In this document: positions 1 through 7,686 of the stretch, piece after piece
Position numbering within the stretch: the first letter of the stretch is position 1
Layout of the letters: each line of letters opens with the position of its first letter
Assembly: GCA_017475035.1 (NCBI GenBank)
Contig: JAFVGK010000143.1
Span: 1 to 42,270 of the forward strand
From: Blautia sp.
Lineage (GTDB): Bacteria > Bacillota > Clostridia > Lachnospirales > Lachnospiraceae
Reading direction: 5' to 3'
Length of the DNA: 42,270 nt
The notes under the pieces: generated by a model
The model's database searches: none
What the model was told of the DNA's origin: nothing
Seen by the model: the letters and a program-made list of their open reading frames with translations, nothing else
Program-made: the position numbers and the translations under genes

Positions 1-141
1 GCTGTAGGTTGCTGCATGCCAGTGGCACACCGAAGGCGTCCTTTAGGATGCGTTTAGCAACGACCGAGCCGGGAGGCGAGACGCGAGAGCAGCTCCGCTG
101 CGAAGCGATCCGTAGAATCAGGCTTTTGTCGATGCAATCAT
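1..141. repeat. Repeat A, copy 1 (with 21-bp extra block)
   Basis: This matches 21476-21595 essentially base for base from GCTGTAGGTTGC to GATGCAATCAT. The difference is that this copy has an extra 21 bases at 28-48, beginning CACCGAAGG. The window opens at the first matching base, so the element may extend upstream. It is GC-rich and has no convincing reading frame. A degenerate inverted fragment occurs at 23115-23180. It looks like a non-autonomous intergenic repeat; its function is unknown. Confidence 0.8.
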
Positions 142-274
142 TTGTATATACAGAAGCAGCCGGTTTACAAAAGCAGTCGTGTTACAGAAAGGCAGGTGAA
201 AAGAATGGATAGTCGTGACGGTCATGGCCGAAGTTGCTTGACAGATGCGGATTCGGAAGGCCGAATACGAATGC

Positions 275-315
275 GGCAGGCAGAGATTCTTTTTACCTGC
301 CTTGCCCTCTTTTTA
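275..315 (+). terminator. Weak terminator-like hairpin
   Basis: GGCAGG (275-280) can pair with CCTGCC (296-301) across a 15-nt loop, and a T-rich stretch follows (CTCTTTTTAT). A smaller hairpin, ATTCGG-AAGG-CCGAAT, lies just upstream at 251-266. No gene can be supported between 142 and 329, so any transcript ended here would start outside the window or in repeat A. Confidence 0.3.
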
Positions 316-329
316 TACTTGCGGCAGTA

Positions 330-488
330 AGAATCTGTACAAAAATTACCTTTACATCCGGCGAGTCGGAATCCGCCAGGCTGCGTTGTTGTCAGCCGAG
401 AGTAGCGGCTGCGGCTCCTTCCGCCGCCTTGCCTGAACGAATTTGTCCTGCACCATCTGCATAGGTTATTTTTGTACAGCTCTTAAAG
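330..488. repeat. Repeat B, copy 3 (long imperfect palindrome)
   Basis: The ends are a near-perfect inverted pair: TGTACAAAAATTACCT at 336-351 and AGGTTATTTTTGTACA at 463-478 (15 of 16 positions pair). The interior is GC-rich. On the minus strand the interior shares the block order of the other B copies (14524-14681, 21701-21892, 38986-39081), including a GACAACAACGCAGC-like core. It lies directly upstream of mgtE. It looks like a MITE- or REP-like element without a coding region. Confidence 0.75.
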
Positions 489-586
489 CTTAAGTCAGAT
501 GTATGAAAAGCTTTTTTCCGAAACCTGTCTCTGTGCCTCCGCGCAGGGGCAGGATCGAGGAAAGGATGAAGAATCGGAGGGTTAAT

Positions 587-2221
587 ATGGAAAACGAACG
601 CGAGATTTTGAAAAAGCCACAGGGGATGGAAGGAGGAGCACCTTCCGAGGCCGGAGACAGGAACGGCCAGGCAACGCCTGTCAACCCGGAAGAAACGGAA
701 GAGGAGCTGCTGCAGGAACGCCAGGCTGTGCTGGATCTGCTGTCTGAACATGAGTCCAAAGGGAAAAATCATGAGTCAGAGCACAGTGAGGACAGGACGG
801 AGGGCGATGCCGGAGAAGCAGATGATGAGTCGAGCCGGAAACCGGATTATGAAAAAGAGATTATTCATATCATCCGCAGCAATATCTCACCGAGACTGAT
901 GAGAGATGAACTGGAAGACTATCATGAAAATGACCTCGCGGAGGTGCTGCCTCAGCTTACCGCACAGGAGAGGAAAAAGCTTTACCGCATTCTGAACGCG
1001 GATTCTCTTTCCGATATTTTTGAATATACCGAAGAGCAGGATGCCAGCCGCTACCTGGGCGAGATGGATATCAAAAAAGCCGCGATGATTATCTCCCACA
1101 TGGATGCAGACGCCGCGGTAGAGGTTTTGCGGGCGACCGAGAAAAACCGCCGGGAAGTCCTTATTGACCTTATGGACGCCGACGCAAAACGTGAAGTGGC
1201 TTTGATTGCTTCCTTTGATGAGGATGAAATCGGCAGCAGGATGACCACAAACTATATCCTGATCCGGGAAAACCTTTCTGTCAAGGAAGCCATGACTGCC
1301 CTGATTGAGCAGGCTCCGAAAAATGACAATATTTCCACATTGTTTGTGGCTGATGAGTGGGGCTCCTTTTATGGGGCTCTGGATTTAAAAGAGCTGATCA
1401 TTGCCCGGCAGGGGGCCGAGCTTACGGATCTGATCGTAACCTCTTACCCATATGTGTACGGGAATGAAAACATAGACGATTGTATTGAACGTCTGAAAGA
1501 TTATTCTGAGGATTTGATTCCTGTCCTCGACAATAATAATCATCAGATCGGCGTTATCACATCCCAGAGTATTGTCGAGGTTGTGGATGACGCCATGGGT
1601 GAGGATTATGCGAGACTGGCAGGTCTGACCGCTGAGGAGGATCTGAAGGAGCCTCTGGTGCAGTCGATGAGAAAACGTCTTCCCTGGCTCCTGGCGCTAC
1701 TTTGCCTTGGCCTTGTGGTTTCGACGGTGGTCGGTGCTTTTGAACAGGTGGTGTCCCAGCTTACCCTGATTATGGCCTTTCAGTCGCTGATCCTGGATAT
1801 GGCCGGTAATTCCGGCACCCAGTCTCTGGCCGTGACGATCCGTGTGCTGATGGATGAAACCCTGACAGGCAGACAGAAAGCCGGTTTTACGCTGAAGGAA
1901 ATGAGAGTCGGATTTTGTGACGGCTTGATTCTCGGCTGCCTGTCGGTATTGATTGTCGGTTTGTATATAACGATTCTCAAGGGCAGGCCTCCCCTGTTTG
2001 CTTTTGCGGTTTCCGGATGCATCGGCATTTCACTGGTCATGGCCATGGTGATTTCCAGTCTTCTGGGAACCCTGATTCCGATGTTTTTCCATCATATCGG
2101 CATGGATCCGGCTGTGGCTTCCGGTCCGCTGATCACAACGATCAATGACCTTGTGGCTGTTGTTACCTACTACAGCCTGAGCTGGGTGCTGCTGATCAAT
2201 GTATTGCATCTGTCTTCTTAA
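587..2221 (+). CDS. mgtE: MgtE-family magnesium transporter
   Basis: This is a Mg2+ channel/transporter of the inner membrane, 544 aa. An MgtE N-terminal domain (about residues 90-210) is followed by paired CBS domains (about 210-340), which sense Mg2+ in this family. A C-terminal membrane domain (about 365-544) has five or so hydrophobic segments. Two family-typical stretches are visible there, GNSGTQS and DPAVASGPLITT. I chose the ATG at 587 because GGAGG lies 8 bases upstream; earlier in-frame ATGs have no such site. The first ~85 residues are an acidic, low-complexity extension rich in E, D, S and G, which makes the protein longer than the usual ~450 aa. No M-box riboswitch is recognisable in the leader, which is occupied by repeat B. 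Family assignment is secure; the role of the extension is unknown. Confidence 0.95.
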   Translation: MENEREILKKPQGMEGGAPSEAGDRNGQATPVNPEETEEELLQERQAVLDLLSEHESKGKNHESEHSEDRTEGDAGEADDESSRKPDYEKEIIHIIRSNISPRLMRDELEDYHENDLAEVLPQLTAQERKKLYRILNADSLSDIFEYTEEQDASRYLGEMDIKKAAMIISHMDADAAVEVLRATEKNRREVLIDLMDADAKREVALIASFDEDEIGSRMTTNYILIRENLSVKEAMTALIEQAPKNDNISTLFVADEWGSFYGALDLKELIIARQGAELTDLIVTSYPYVYGNENIDDCIERLKDYSEDLIPVLDNNNHQIGVITSQSIVEVVDDAMGEDYARLAGLTAEEDLKEPLVQSMRKRLPWLLALLCLGLVVSTVVGAFEQVVSQLTLIMAFQSLILDMAGNSGTQSLAVTIRVLMDETLTGRQKAGFTLKEMRVGFCDGLILGCLSVLIVGLYITILKGRPPLFAFAVSGCIGISLVMAMVISSLLGTLIPMFFHHIGMDPAVASGPLITTINDLVAVVTYYSLSWVLLINVLHLSS

Positions 2222-2252
2222 AAGAATAGTGAATCTGACGAAGATCCATAGA

Positions 2253-2281
2253 TTGTCAAGAACGGATTCCTATGGTATAAT
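2253..2281 (+). promoter_or_regulatory. Sigma-A promoter of gpmA
   Basis: TTGTCA (2253-2258), a 17-bp spacer and TATAAT (2276-2281). It lies 52 bp before the gpmA start and is close to consensus. Confidence 0.8.
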
Positions 2282-2333
2282 CACCCCAGAAAATAATAAA
2301 TGACCTCTTTTATAAGAAAAGGAGTATTCTATC

Positions 2334-3080
2334 ATGATGAAGTTGGTTTTAGTCAGACATGGCGAGAGCGAGTGGAACAAGCTGAACCTGTTCACAGGCT
2401 GGACAGATGTCGATCTCTCTGAAAAAGGCCATGAGGAAGCAAAAGCTGCCGGCCGTGTCCTTCTGGCGGAAGGCTATGATTTTGATGTGTGCTATACCTC
2501 TTACCTGAAGAGAGCGATCCACACGTTAAATCATATCCTGGACGAGATGGATCGTGCATGGCTGCCTGTAATCAAGAGCTGGAAGCTCAACGAGCGCCAT
2601 TATGGCGCCCTCCAGGGACTGAATAAATCCGAGACCGCAGAGAAGTACGGCGAGGACCAGGTTAAGATCTGGAGACGTTCCTTTGATGTCAAGCCGCCGG
2701 CACTTGAGCCTGATGATGAGAGATCTGCTGTCCGCCAGGCTATGTACCGTAATGTCGATCAGTCCCTTCTTCCGGCAAATGAGAGCCTGGAGACAACGAT
2801 CGAGCGTGTGGTTCCGTACTTCAACGATGTGATCCGTAAGGACATGGAAGCAGGCAAAAGAGTTATTATTGCCGCTCACGGCAATTCTCTTCGTGCGCTC
2901 GTGAAGTATTTCGACAATCTTTCCGATGATGAGATTATCGGCGTCAACATTCCTACCGGCACCCCGCTGGTCTATGAGTTTGACGATAATTTCCAGGTGC
3001 TTCGCCATTATTATCTTGGCGACCAGGATGCTCTCAAGGCTAAGATGGAAGCAGTTGCGAACCAGGGCAAGAAGCAGTGA
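2334..3080 (+). CDS. gpmA: 2,3-bisphosphoglycerate-dependent phosphoglycerate mutase
   Basis: This is a cytosolic glycolytic enzyme that interconverts 3- and 2-phosphoglycerate through a phosphohistidine intermediate. It is 248 aa, the normal dPGM length. The N-terminal [10 protein letters not shown] motif gives the phospho-accepting His at residue 9. The conserved LNERHYG loop (residues 85-91) and the second histidine in AHGNS (182) complete the active site. AAAGGAG lies 8-14 bases upstream of the chosen ATG; the next codon is also ATG, so a one-residue shift is possible. It is monocistronic, with its own promoter at 2253-2281 and a terminator at 3213-3252. Confidence 0.96.
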   Translation: MMKLVLVRHGESEWNKLNLFTGWTDVDLSEKGHEEAKAAGRVLLAEGYDFDVCYTSYLKRAIHTLNHILDEMDRAWLPVIKSWKLNERHYGALQGLNKSETAEKYGEDQVKIWRRSFDVKPPALEPDDERSAVRQAMYRNVDQSLLPANESLETTIERVVPYFNDVIRKDMEAGKRVIIAAHGNSLRALVKYFDNLSDDEIIGVNIPTGTPLVYEFDDNFQVLRHYYLGDQDALKAKMEAVANQGKKQ

Positions 3081-3212
3081 TCAGATTCACCTGCATGCCC
3101 TGCAGATCCGGCAGCACCATGAAGGAAAGTGAGGGCATGGGAGCATCCCATTATGGCTTCACCCCTCGCGTGGTGGGCTGACTTTCAAAGTAAGTAAAGA
3201 TATGGTAATGAA

Positions 3213-3252
3213 GGACAGGGCGCGTCTCATCGTGCCCTGTCCTGTGTTTTTC
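3213..3252 (+). terminator. Rho-independent terminator after gpmA
   Basis: A 12-bp stem (3213-3224 with 3231-3242, one G-U pair), a 6-nt loop TCTCAT, then TGTGTTTTT. It lies 130 bp downstream of the gpmA stop. The 3' UTR also holds a smaller inverted pair, CATGCCCT (3094-3101) and AGGGCATG (3132-3139). Confidence 0.8.
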
Positions 3253-3497
3253 GACCTGTGCGTTTGCTGAAGTGACCGTTGCCGCGGCATTGGCAAAATC
3301 CCCGATGCGTGCTTCTGTGGCTGCTGCGTGGATTTTGCGGCTGCAGCACATCCGCATTTTGCTCATTCCGTTGATGGATGTCGGGAGGCCGGACCGTGAA
3401 TCGGTGATCGATGTGGATGCGTCCGGGCAAAAAGCTGGTTTTATTGGAAAAAGCTGCCCGGCGGGCTGAGAGTATATTTCAGAAAGGCGGAATGTGA

Positions 3498-4478
3498 TTG
3501 CGGTTCTATCTCGCGCCAATGGAAGAAGTAACGGGATATGTGTTCCGAAATGTCTATCGTGAGCTTTTTGGCGACATCGATAAATACTTTACCCCTTTTC
3601 TTTCCCCGATGGAGAAAAAGGGATTTAAAAACAAAGATCAAAAAGAAGTGGCTCCGGAAAATAATCAGGGGCAGTTTCTTGTTCCCCAGATCCTGACCAA
3701 TCAGGCGGTTCTGTTCGGGCAGTCGGTGCGGGTGCTGTATGGGCAGGGCTATCGGGAATGCAACCTGAATCTGGGCTGTCCTTCCCAGACAGTGGTGCCG
3801 AAACGGAAAGGCAGTGGCTTTCTCGCGGATACAGAGGAACTGGACCGCTTTTTTGATGAATTCTTTTCTTTACTGGACAATTACGGCTTTTCGGAGTCTG
3901 TAAAAATCTCAGTAAAAACAAGATTGGGGATTGCCGATCCGGAAGAGTTTCGAAAGATACTGGCCATATATAATCGTTACCCTCTTTCGGAGATTATCAT
4001 ACATCCCAGGGTACAGAAAGATTTTTACCGTAATCAGGTAAATACGGATTGGTTTGCCTATGCCCAAAGAGAAAGCGTACATCCTCTCTGCTATAACGGA
4101 GATATCGCGGCGGTTTCGGATTACCGGAAGCTGACGGAACGGTTTCCGACATTGGACAGACTGATGATCGGGCGCGGCCTTGTGAGAAATCCGGGCCTGA
4201 TCGCGGAGATTACAACAGGGAAAAAGGTGACGCGCAGCGAGCTTTCCGCGTATGAGAGCTTGCTCTACCTCGGTTATGTCAGGGCATATGGCGAGGAGAG
4301 AAACGCCATTTTTAAAATGAAAGAGATCTGGTATTATCTGGGGGATCTTTTTGAGGATGCCTCCAAAGAGCTTAAGCAGATTAAAAAGGCGGTAACGGGG
4401 GAAAAATACCGTGCGGCGGTTGAAGCGCTGTTTGCTGCCTGCCCGATCAGGGAAACGACAGCTTCAGCGGAAGACTGA
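3498..4478 (+). CDS. tRNA-dihydrouridine synthase family protein
   Basis: This is an FMN-dependent reductase that converts uridine to dihydrouridine in tRNA D-loops. It is 326 aa and a Dus-type TIM barrel. It begins at APMEEVTG, where the FMN site starts in this family. NLGCPSQTV carries the catalytic Cys (residue 94), and KTRLG plus IIHPRVQKDFY form later barrel strands. The start appears to be TTG at 3498, because Dus proteins normally begin right before this A-P-M motif and GAAAGGCGG lies 7 bases upstream; no in-frame ATG fits as well. The last codons and the TGA stop lie inside repeat D (4468-4560), so the C-terminus may have been set by that insertion. The exact uridine position modified cannot be told. 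Confidence 0.9.
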   Translation: MRFYLAPMEEVTGYVFRNVYRELFGDIDKYFTPFLSPMEKKGFKNKDQKEVAPENNQGQFLVPQILTNQAVLFGQSVRVLYGQGYRECNLNLGCPSQTVVPKRKGSGFLADTEELDRFFDEFFSLLDNYGFSESVKISVKTRLGIADPEEFRKILAIYNRYPLSEIIIHPRVQKDFYRNQVNTDWFAYAQRESVHPLCYNGDIAAVSDYRKLTERFPTLDRLMIGRGLVRNPGLIAEITTGKKVTRSELSAYESLLYLGYVRAYGEERNAIFKMKEIWYYLGDLFEDASKELKQIKKAVTGEKYRAAVEALFAACPIRETTASAED

Positions 4479-4560
4479 TTTTCAGTATCCGGCAGCCCAG
4501 CTGCCGAAGCGGCATAATCGTTATCCGAAGACAATGAGTCAAACTGCAAAACTTCTTTTT
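4468..4560 (+). repeat. Repeat D, copy 1 (overlaps dus stop codon)
   Basis: It begins AGACTGATTTT, continues with the short palindromic block CGGCAGCCCAGCTGCCG and ends in TCCGAAGACAATGAGTCA followed by CAAAACTTC. The same block order occurs at 29276-29368 and 33620-33690, inverted at 33372-33417, and as a short fragment at 7481-7502. Here the repeat supplies the stop codon of the dihydrouridine synthase gene. Confidence 0.75.
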
Positions 4561-4627
4561 GAGCAAAACTTCTTTTTGAGCAAAACTTCTTTTGAGCAAA
4601 ACTTCTTTTGAGCAAAACTTATTTTGA
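4546..4627 (+). repeat. Five-copy tandem repeat in the ldt leader
   Basis: Five head-to-tail units of 16-17 bp (GCAAAACTTCTTTTTGA and close variants) lie at 4546, 4563, 4580, 4596 and 4612. The first unit is the natural end of repeat D, and the other four look like slippage expansion of it. The array ends immediately before the ribosome binding site of the next gene. Confidence 0.92.
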
Positions 4628-4639
4628 AAGGAGAAGAAA

Positions 4640-5839
4640 ATGAAGAACAAAACAGATCAATTGAACAAAACACAGAAAAATCCGTTCCGGCTCCTGTGCC
4701 TGGTTATGAGCCTTCTGATTGCATTCACCTGCGTTCCGGCAGGAATCCTGGCATCGGAGGCGGATCCGTCTTCTATACAGATGACAGAGGCAGTGCCGAA
4801 GCCGAAGCCGTCTCTTGACAAAACCAAGGCTGTCATGGGGATCGGTGAAATCATTCAGATTAATATGCTGAATACAAAAAAGGAAGCAGTCTGGTCAAGC
4901 TCTGACCGGAAGGTCGCCAGGGTCAGCAAAAAGGGTAAAGTACTTGCGGTAGGGGAAGGAAAGGCTACAATTACGGCTGCCATCCTCCGGTTTGAACTGA
5001 CCTGTGAAATTACCGTCGTAAAACGTTCCCTTACGATGACGCAGGAACAGCTGACCCTGAAAAAAGGCCAGATTTATGCTCTGCGAGTAAAAAAGGAAAA
5101 CCTGACGGGAACGGTCAGCTGGACGTCTTCCAATCCTTCTGTGGTCACCGTAAACAAATACGGCACCATTAAGGCTAAGTCTGTCGGCAGCGCTGTCATC
5201 TGCGCAGAGGTCGGCACGTATTCCGCGGAGTGCAAGGTGACAGTAAAAGCTTCTTCTGCTTCTACCAGATGGAAGAGACTGCTGGAAAGGTACCTCCCGT
5301 ATTCCGGGACAAAGCAGCTGGTTTTTGTCAAATATACAGGCGGCAGCAGCGCCATTGTGAAGCTTTACACGAAGTCCGCGGGAAAATGGAAGCGGGTGCT
5401 TACCTGCCAGGGAGAAGTAGGTCAGGGAGGGGTCGGCACCGCCCGGGAAGGAATCGCGGTGACGCCGACCGGCGTGTATAATCTGACCGGTGCTTTCGGT
5501 ATTGCTCCGAATCCCGGAGCAAAGATGAAGTATATCCGTGTCAATCAGTATCTGTACTGGTGCGGGGACCGCAATTTTTATAACCAGCTGATTGATATCC
5601 GGGAACATCCCCATAATTGCCAGGGTGAACACCTGATTGAATATACGCAGTGCTATGAATACGGTATGTTCTTTGATTACAATAAAGAAAATATTTACGG
5701 TAAGGGATCCGCGTTTTTCCTGCATGTGAAAGGAAACTACGGATATACGGGAGGATGTGTTGCGGTCAGCCGCGCGAATATGATTAAAATTCTGCAGACC
5801 TGCGAAAAAGGCGCAAAGATCTGTATCTATCCAAGGTAA
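4640..5839 (+). CDS. Secreted Ig-like / L,D-transpeptidase (YkuD) protein
   Basis: This is a probable cell-wall enzyme that forms or edits peptidoglycan cross-links outside the membrane. It is 399 aa. An N-terminal basic stretch and hydrophobic segment (about 15-38) form a signal peptide or anchor. Two bacterial Ig-like (BIG2) modules follow (about 58-127 and 132-203), recognisable by the WSSSDRKVARVSKKGKV- and WTSSNPSVVTVN-type strands. The C-terminal YkuD domain (about 225-399) has His362 and the catalytic-type Cys373 in GYTGGCVAVS. AAAGGAG lies 7-13 bases upstream of the ATG. The leader consists of a tandem repeat. The cysteine motif reads TGGC rather than the common SHGC, so activity is inferred. 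Confidence 0.85.
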   Translation: MKNKTDQLNKTQKNPFRLLCLVMSLLIAFTCVPAGILASEADPSSIQMTEAVPKPKPSLDKTKAVMGIGEIIQINMLNTKKEAVWSSSDRKVARVSKKGKVLAVGEGKATITAAILRFELTCEITVVKRSLTMTQEQLTLKKGQIYALRVKKENLTGTVSWTSSNPSVVTVNKYGTIKAKSVGSAVICAEVGTYSAECKVTVKASSASTRWKRLLERYLPYSGTKQLVFVKYTGGSSAIVKLYTKSAGKWKRVLTCQGEVGQGGVGTAREGIAVTPTGVYNLTGAFGIAPNPGAKMKYIRVNQYLYWCGDRNFYNQLIDIREHPHNCQGEHLIEYTQCYEYGMFFDYNKENIYGKGSAFFLHVKGNYGYTGGCVAVSRANMIKILQTCEKGAKICIYPR

Positions 5840-5854
5840 ACCCCTTTCTCTATA

Positions 5855-5883
5855 TTGACAGTTTTCTGCGAGCGTTGTATAAT
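5855..5883 (+). promoter_or_regulatory. Consensus sigma-A promoter of binding-protein gene
   Basis: TTGACA (5855-5860), a 17-bp spacer and TATAAT (5878-5883) form a perfect consensus. It lies 15 bp after the preceding stop codon and 119 bp before the ATG at 6003. Confidence 0.88.
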
Positions 5884-6002
5884 CATTTTTGTAGAAAATC
5901 ACGGTACCGGACAGGGGTACAGCTCCTGCGAAGGGCAATATGCGCCATCATAAATATAGAAGGTATCGCTTTATGATGTATGGTGCAAGAAGGAGGGTTA
6001 CT

Positions 6003-7226
6003 ATGAAGAAAAGAATTGCTTTGTTGTTGTCTTGCCTGCTGGCAGCCGGCAGCCTGAGTGTCGGAACCGGAGCGGAGGAGAAGGATTACTCTGATTATAC
6101 GATCCGCATTTATTCCAATTCCAACTCTACGGAGCGTACTACATGGCTGATCCATGAAGCAGAGGATGCGGGATTCTCGATCAGCATTGACGACAATTCT
6201 GTTATTTCCGGAGATACAGCCGCCATCCAGGCCGCAAACGAAAATAAGGACGGAGATATCATCTTCGGACTGAACGAGGTTCGCTGGAGCCAGCTGATCA
6301 ACGGCGATTATGAAAATCTTTCTGTGATGGAGTGGACGCCCTCCTGGGCAGAAGAAGTCGGAAATTATGCATATCCGGACAAGGCTTATGGCCTCGTGAT
6401 CCAGAACGTCCTGATGCTCTATCGTAATGATGAGCTGGGCACAAATGGAGAAGAGCTTCATTTTGATCACTGGGCGGATGTGGTGAACTGCGGTTATCCA
6501 TGGTATCGTCAGAATAAAGTCGGCGGTACGACTAACGCCAATATCAATTCCGCGATTCTTTACGCGTTTACCGATCCCGAGTCTGAAGCAGGCGGGATCT
6601 CTCTGGACGGATGGAAAACCCTCTGGAACTACTGCGCGAACGGAACATATTCTTCGGATGATTCCTACAAGTATGGTTTTGAGCCGCTGAATAAAGGCGA
6701 TGTTGCGGTTTCCAGCTATTATTCTTCCTCCCTTTACGGACAGATTGATGCGGCGGCAGAGAGCTCTGAGCATCCGCTTCTTGGCGCTCTGGAGCCGGAA
6801 AACTGGGATCTTGTGGACATCGCGGACGGCACCTACTACATTGCAGAGTATCTTGGCATTCTGAACAAAGACGGACGTACCGAGGAGCAGACTGAGGCTG
6901 TCAAGGCCTTTGCGGAGTGGTTCGGCAGTGCCGAAATCCAGGCTGCCTGGGGTGATGAGTTTGATTCCTTCCCGTGCAATGAAGTTGCGGCAGAAGAGCT
7001 CTATCCGGATGGAATTCCCGCGATTTATGAACTGCCGAATTTCTCATTGGAGACTGTAGAAGGCACTGATATGACATACGCGGAGTATGTCGGAGCGCAT
7101 ACCGCGGAGTGGACAAATATCATGACGAATCTTGGCTTCTATTGGGCAGACGCTTCCGCAGCCCCGGCAGAGCCTGACTGGGAAAACCTGGATTGGGCGA
7201 CGCTGACGCAGGCAGCCGGAGAATAA
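6003..7226 (+). CDS. ABC transporter substrate-binding protein (iron/polyamine type)
   Basis: This extracytoplasmic solute-binding protein (407 aa) probably feeds the importer encoded just downstream (7687-10618). A Sec signal peptide ends near the A-E-E around residue 24. The rest looks like a type II periplasmic-binding fold of the SBP_bac_1/6 kind. Cys11 lies inside the hydrophobic core and does not form a good lipobox. I chose the ATG at 6003 because AGGAGGG lies 5-11 bases upstream and the signal peptide begins there. The gene has its own strong promoter and a terminator (7287-7319), so it is transcribed apart from the ATPase gene. The ligand (ferric iron, polyamine, thiamine or other) cannot be read from the sequence. 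Confidence 0.8.
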   Translation: MKKRIALLLSCLLAAGSLSVGTGAEEKDYSDYTIRIYSNSNSTERTTWLIHEAEDAGFSISIDDNSVISGDTAAIQAANENKDGDIIFGLNEVRWSQLINGDYENLSVMEWTPSWAEEVGNYAYPDKAYGLVIQNVLMLYRNDELGTNGEELHFDHWADVVNCGYPWYRQNKVGGTTNANINSAILYAFTDPESEAGGISLDGWKTLWNYCANGTYSSDDSYKYGFEPLNKGDVAVSSYYSSSLYGQIDAAAESSEHPLLGALEPENWDLVDIADGTYYIAEYLGILNKDGRTEEQTEAVKAFAEWFGSAEIQAAWGDEFDSFPCNEVAAEELYPDGIPAIYELPNFSLETVEGTDMTYAEYVGAHTAEWTNIMTNLGFYWADASAAPAEPDWENLDWATLTQAAGE

Positions 7227-7286
7227 GGTGCAGTCTTCGCGCGAAAGAGGAATGCATGAAGGGAAACCTCTGAGAGAAGTGAGTGA

Positions 7287-7319
7287 GGGCGGGTCGGAGT
7301 TCCGGCCCGTCCTTTTTCT
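7287..7319 (+). terminator. Rho-independent terminator after binding-protein gene
   Basis: GGGCGGGTCGGA (7287-7298) pairs with TCCGGCCCGTCC (7301-7312), including two G-U pairs, and is followed by TTTTTCTT. Confidence 0.85.
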
Positions 7320-7324
7320 TATGG

Positions 7325-7474
7325 CAGGGGTGCCGAAAGGAATTTTGTCCCCTGAAGGTGACCGGCGCCTGCCGGGGGCAGAGGGTACGGCTTCGCCTTC
7401 CTCTACCCTGTTTTATCCCGGAGCCGTCATAAAGAAGTCACCTGTCGGTGACGGGGGCCGGGGTAATATCCCGG
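7325..7474. other. Run of five small hairpins (possible structured RNA)
   Basis: The gap 7227-7686 has no gene. This part of it holds consecutive inverted pairs: CAGGGG/CCCCTG (7325-7354), CCGGC/GCCGG (7362-7375), GGGTA/TACCC enclosing GGC-TTC-GCC (7383-7408), GTCACC/GGTGAC (7437-7452) and CCGGG/CCCGG (7458-7474). I do not recognise a known riboswitch. It could be the leader of the ATPase gene or a decayed repeat. Confidence 0.45.
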
Positions 7475-7480
7475 CATGCC

Positions 7481-7502
7481 GATTTTGCTGCTTCGGCAGT
7501 TG
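7481..7502 (-). repeat. Repeat D fragment
   Basis: On the minus strand this reads CAACTGCCGAAGCAGCAAAA, identical to the corresponding stretch of the D copy at 29276-29368. It is only a fragment. Confidence 0.5.
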
Positions 7503-7560
7503 AACAGCGAAAGACAGAATATGCCTTCCACATGAATACAGCTTCTCTCGGTATTATATG

Positions 7561-7658
7561 GTAAACGAACAAAATGTCTGCATTTTGATTCGTTTACTGC
7601 GCCGGATTTAAGCCGCTGCAAGCGGTCTGATTCCGCAGTAAATTCGTGCGCATACTAT
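7561..7658 (+). repeat. Repeat C, copy 1
   Basis: It starts with a hairpin made of GTAAACGAA...TTCGTTTAC (7561-7597). A GC-rich second hairpin follows (GCGCCGGATTTA through CCGCTGCAAGCGG), and it ends with TAAATTCGTGCGCATAC. The same order is found at 31157-31250 and, inverted, at 33696-33792. It lies 29 bp before the ATPase gene. Confidence 0.85.
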
Positions 7659-7686
7659 AAAACTTCCGGTATATGAGGGCTATGAT

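Noticed and set aside
9-464. Several short open frames at the left end, including one beginning at 205
   Set aside because: They lie in repeat A and repeat B and adjoining GC-rich DNA, lack good ribosome sites and encode arginine-rich, low-information peptides.
330-586. M-box magnesium riboswitch before mgtE
   Set aside because: I looked for it because it is common before mgtE in Firmicutes, but the leader is repeat B and no conserved M-box stretch is visible.
4546-4627. CRISPR-like array
   Set aside because: The 16-17 bp units touch head to tail with no spacers, so this is a simple tandem repeat.
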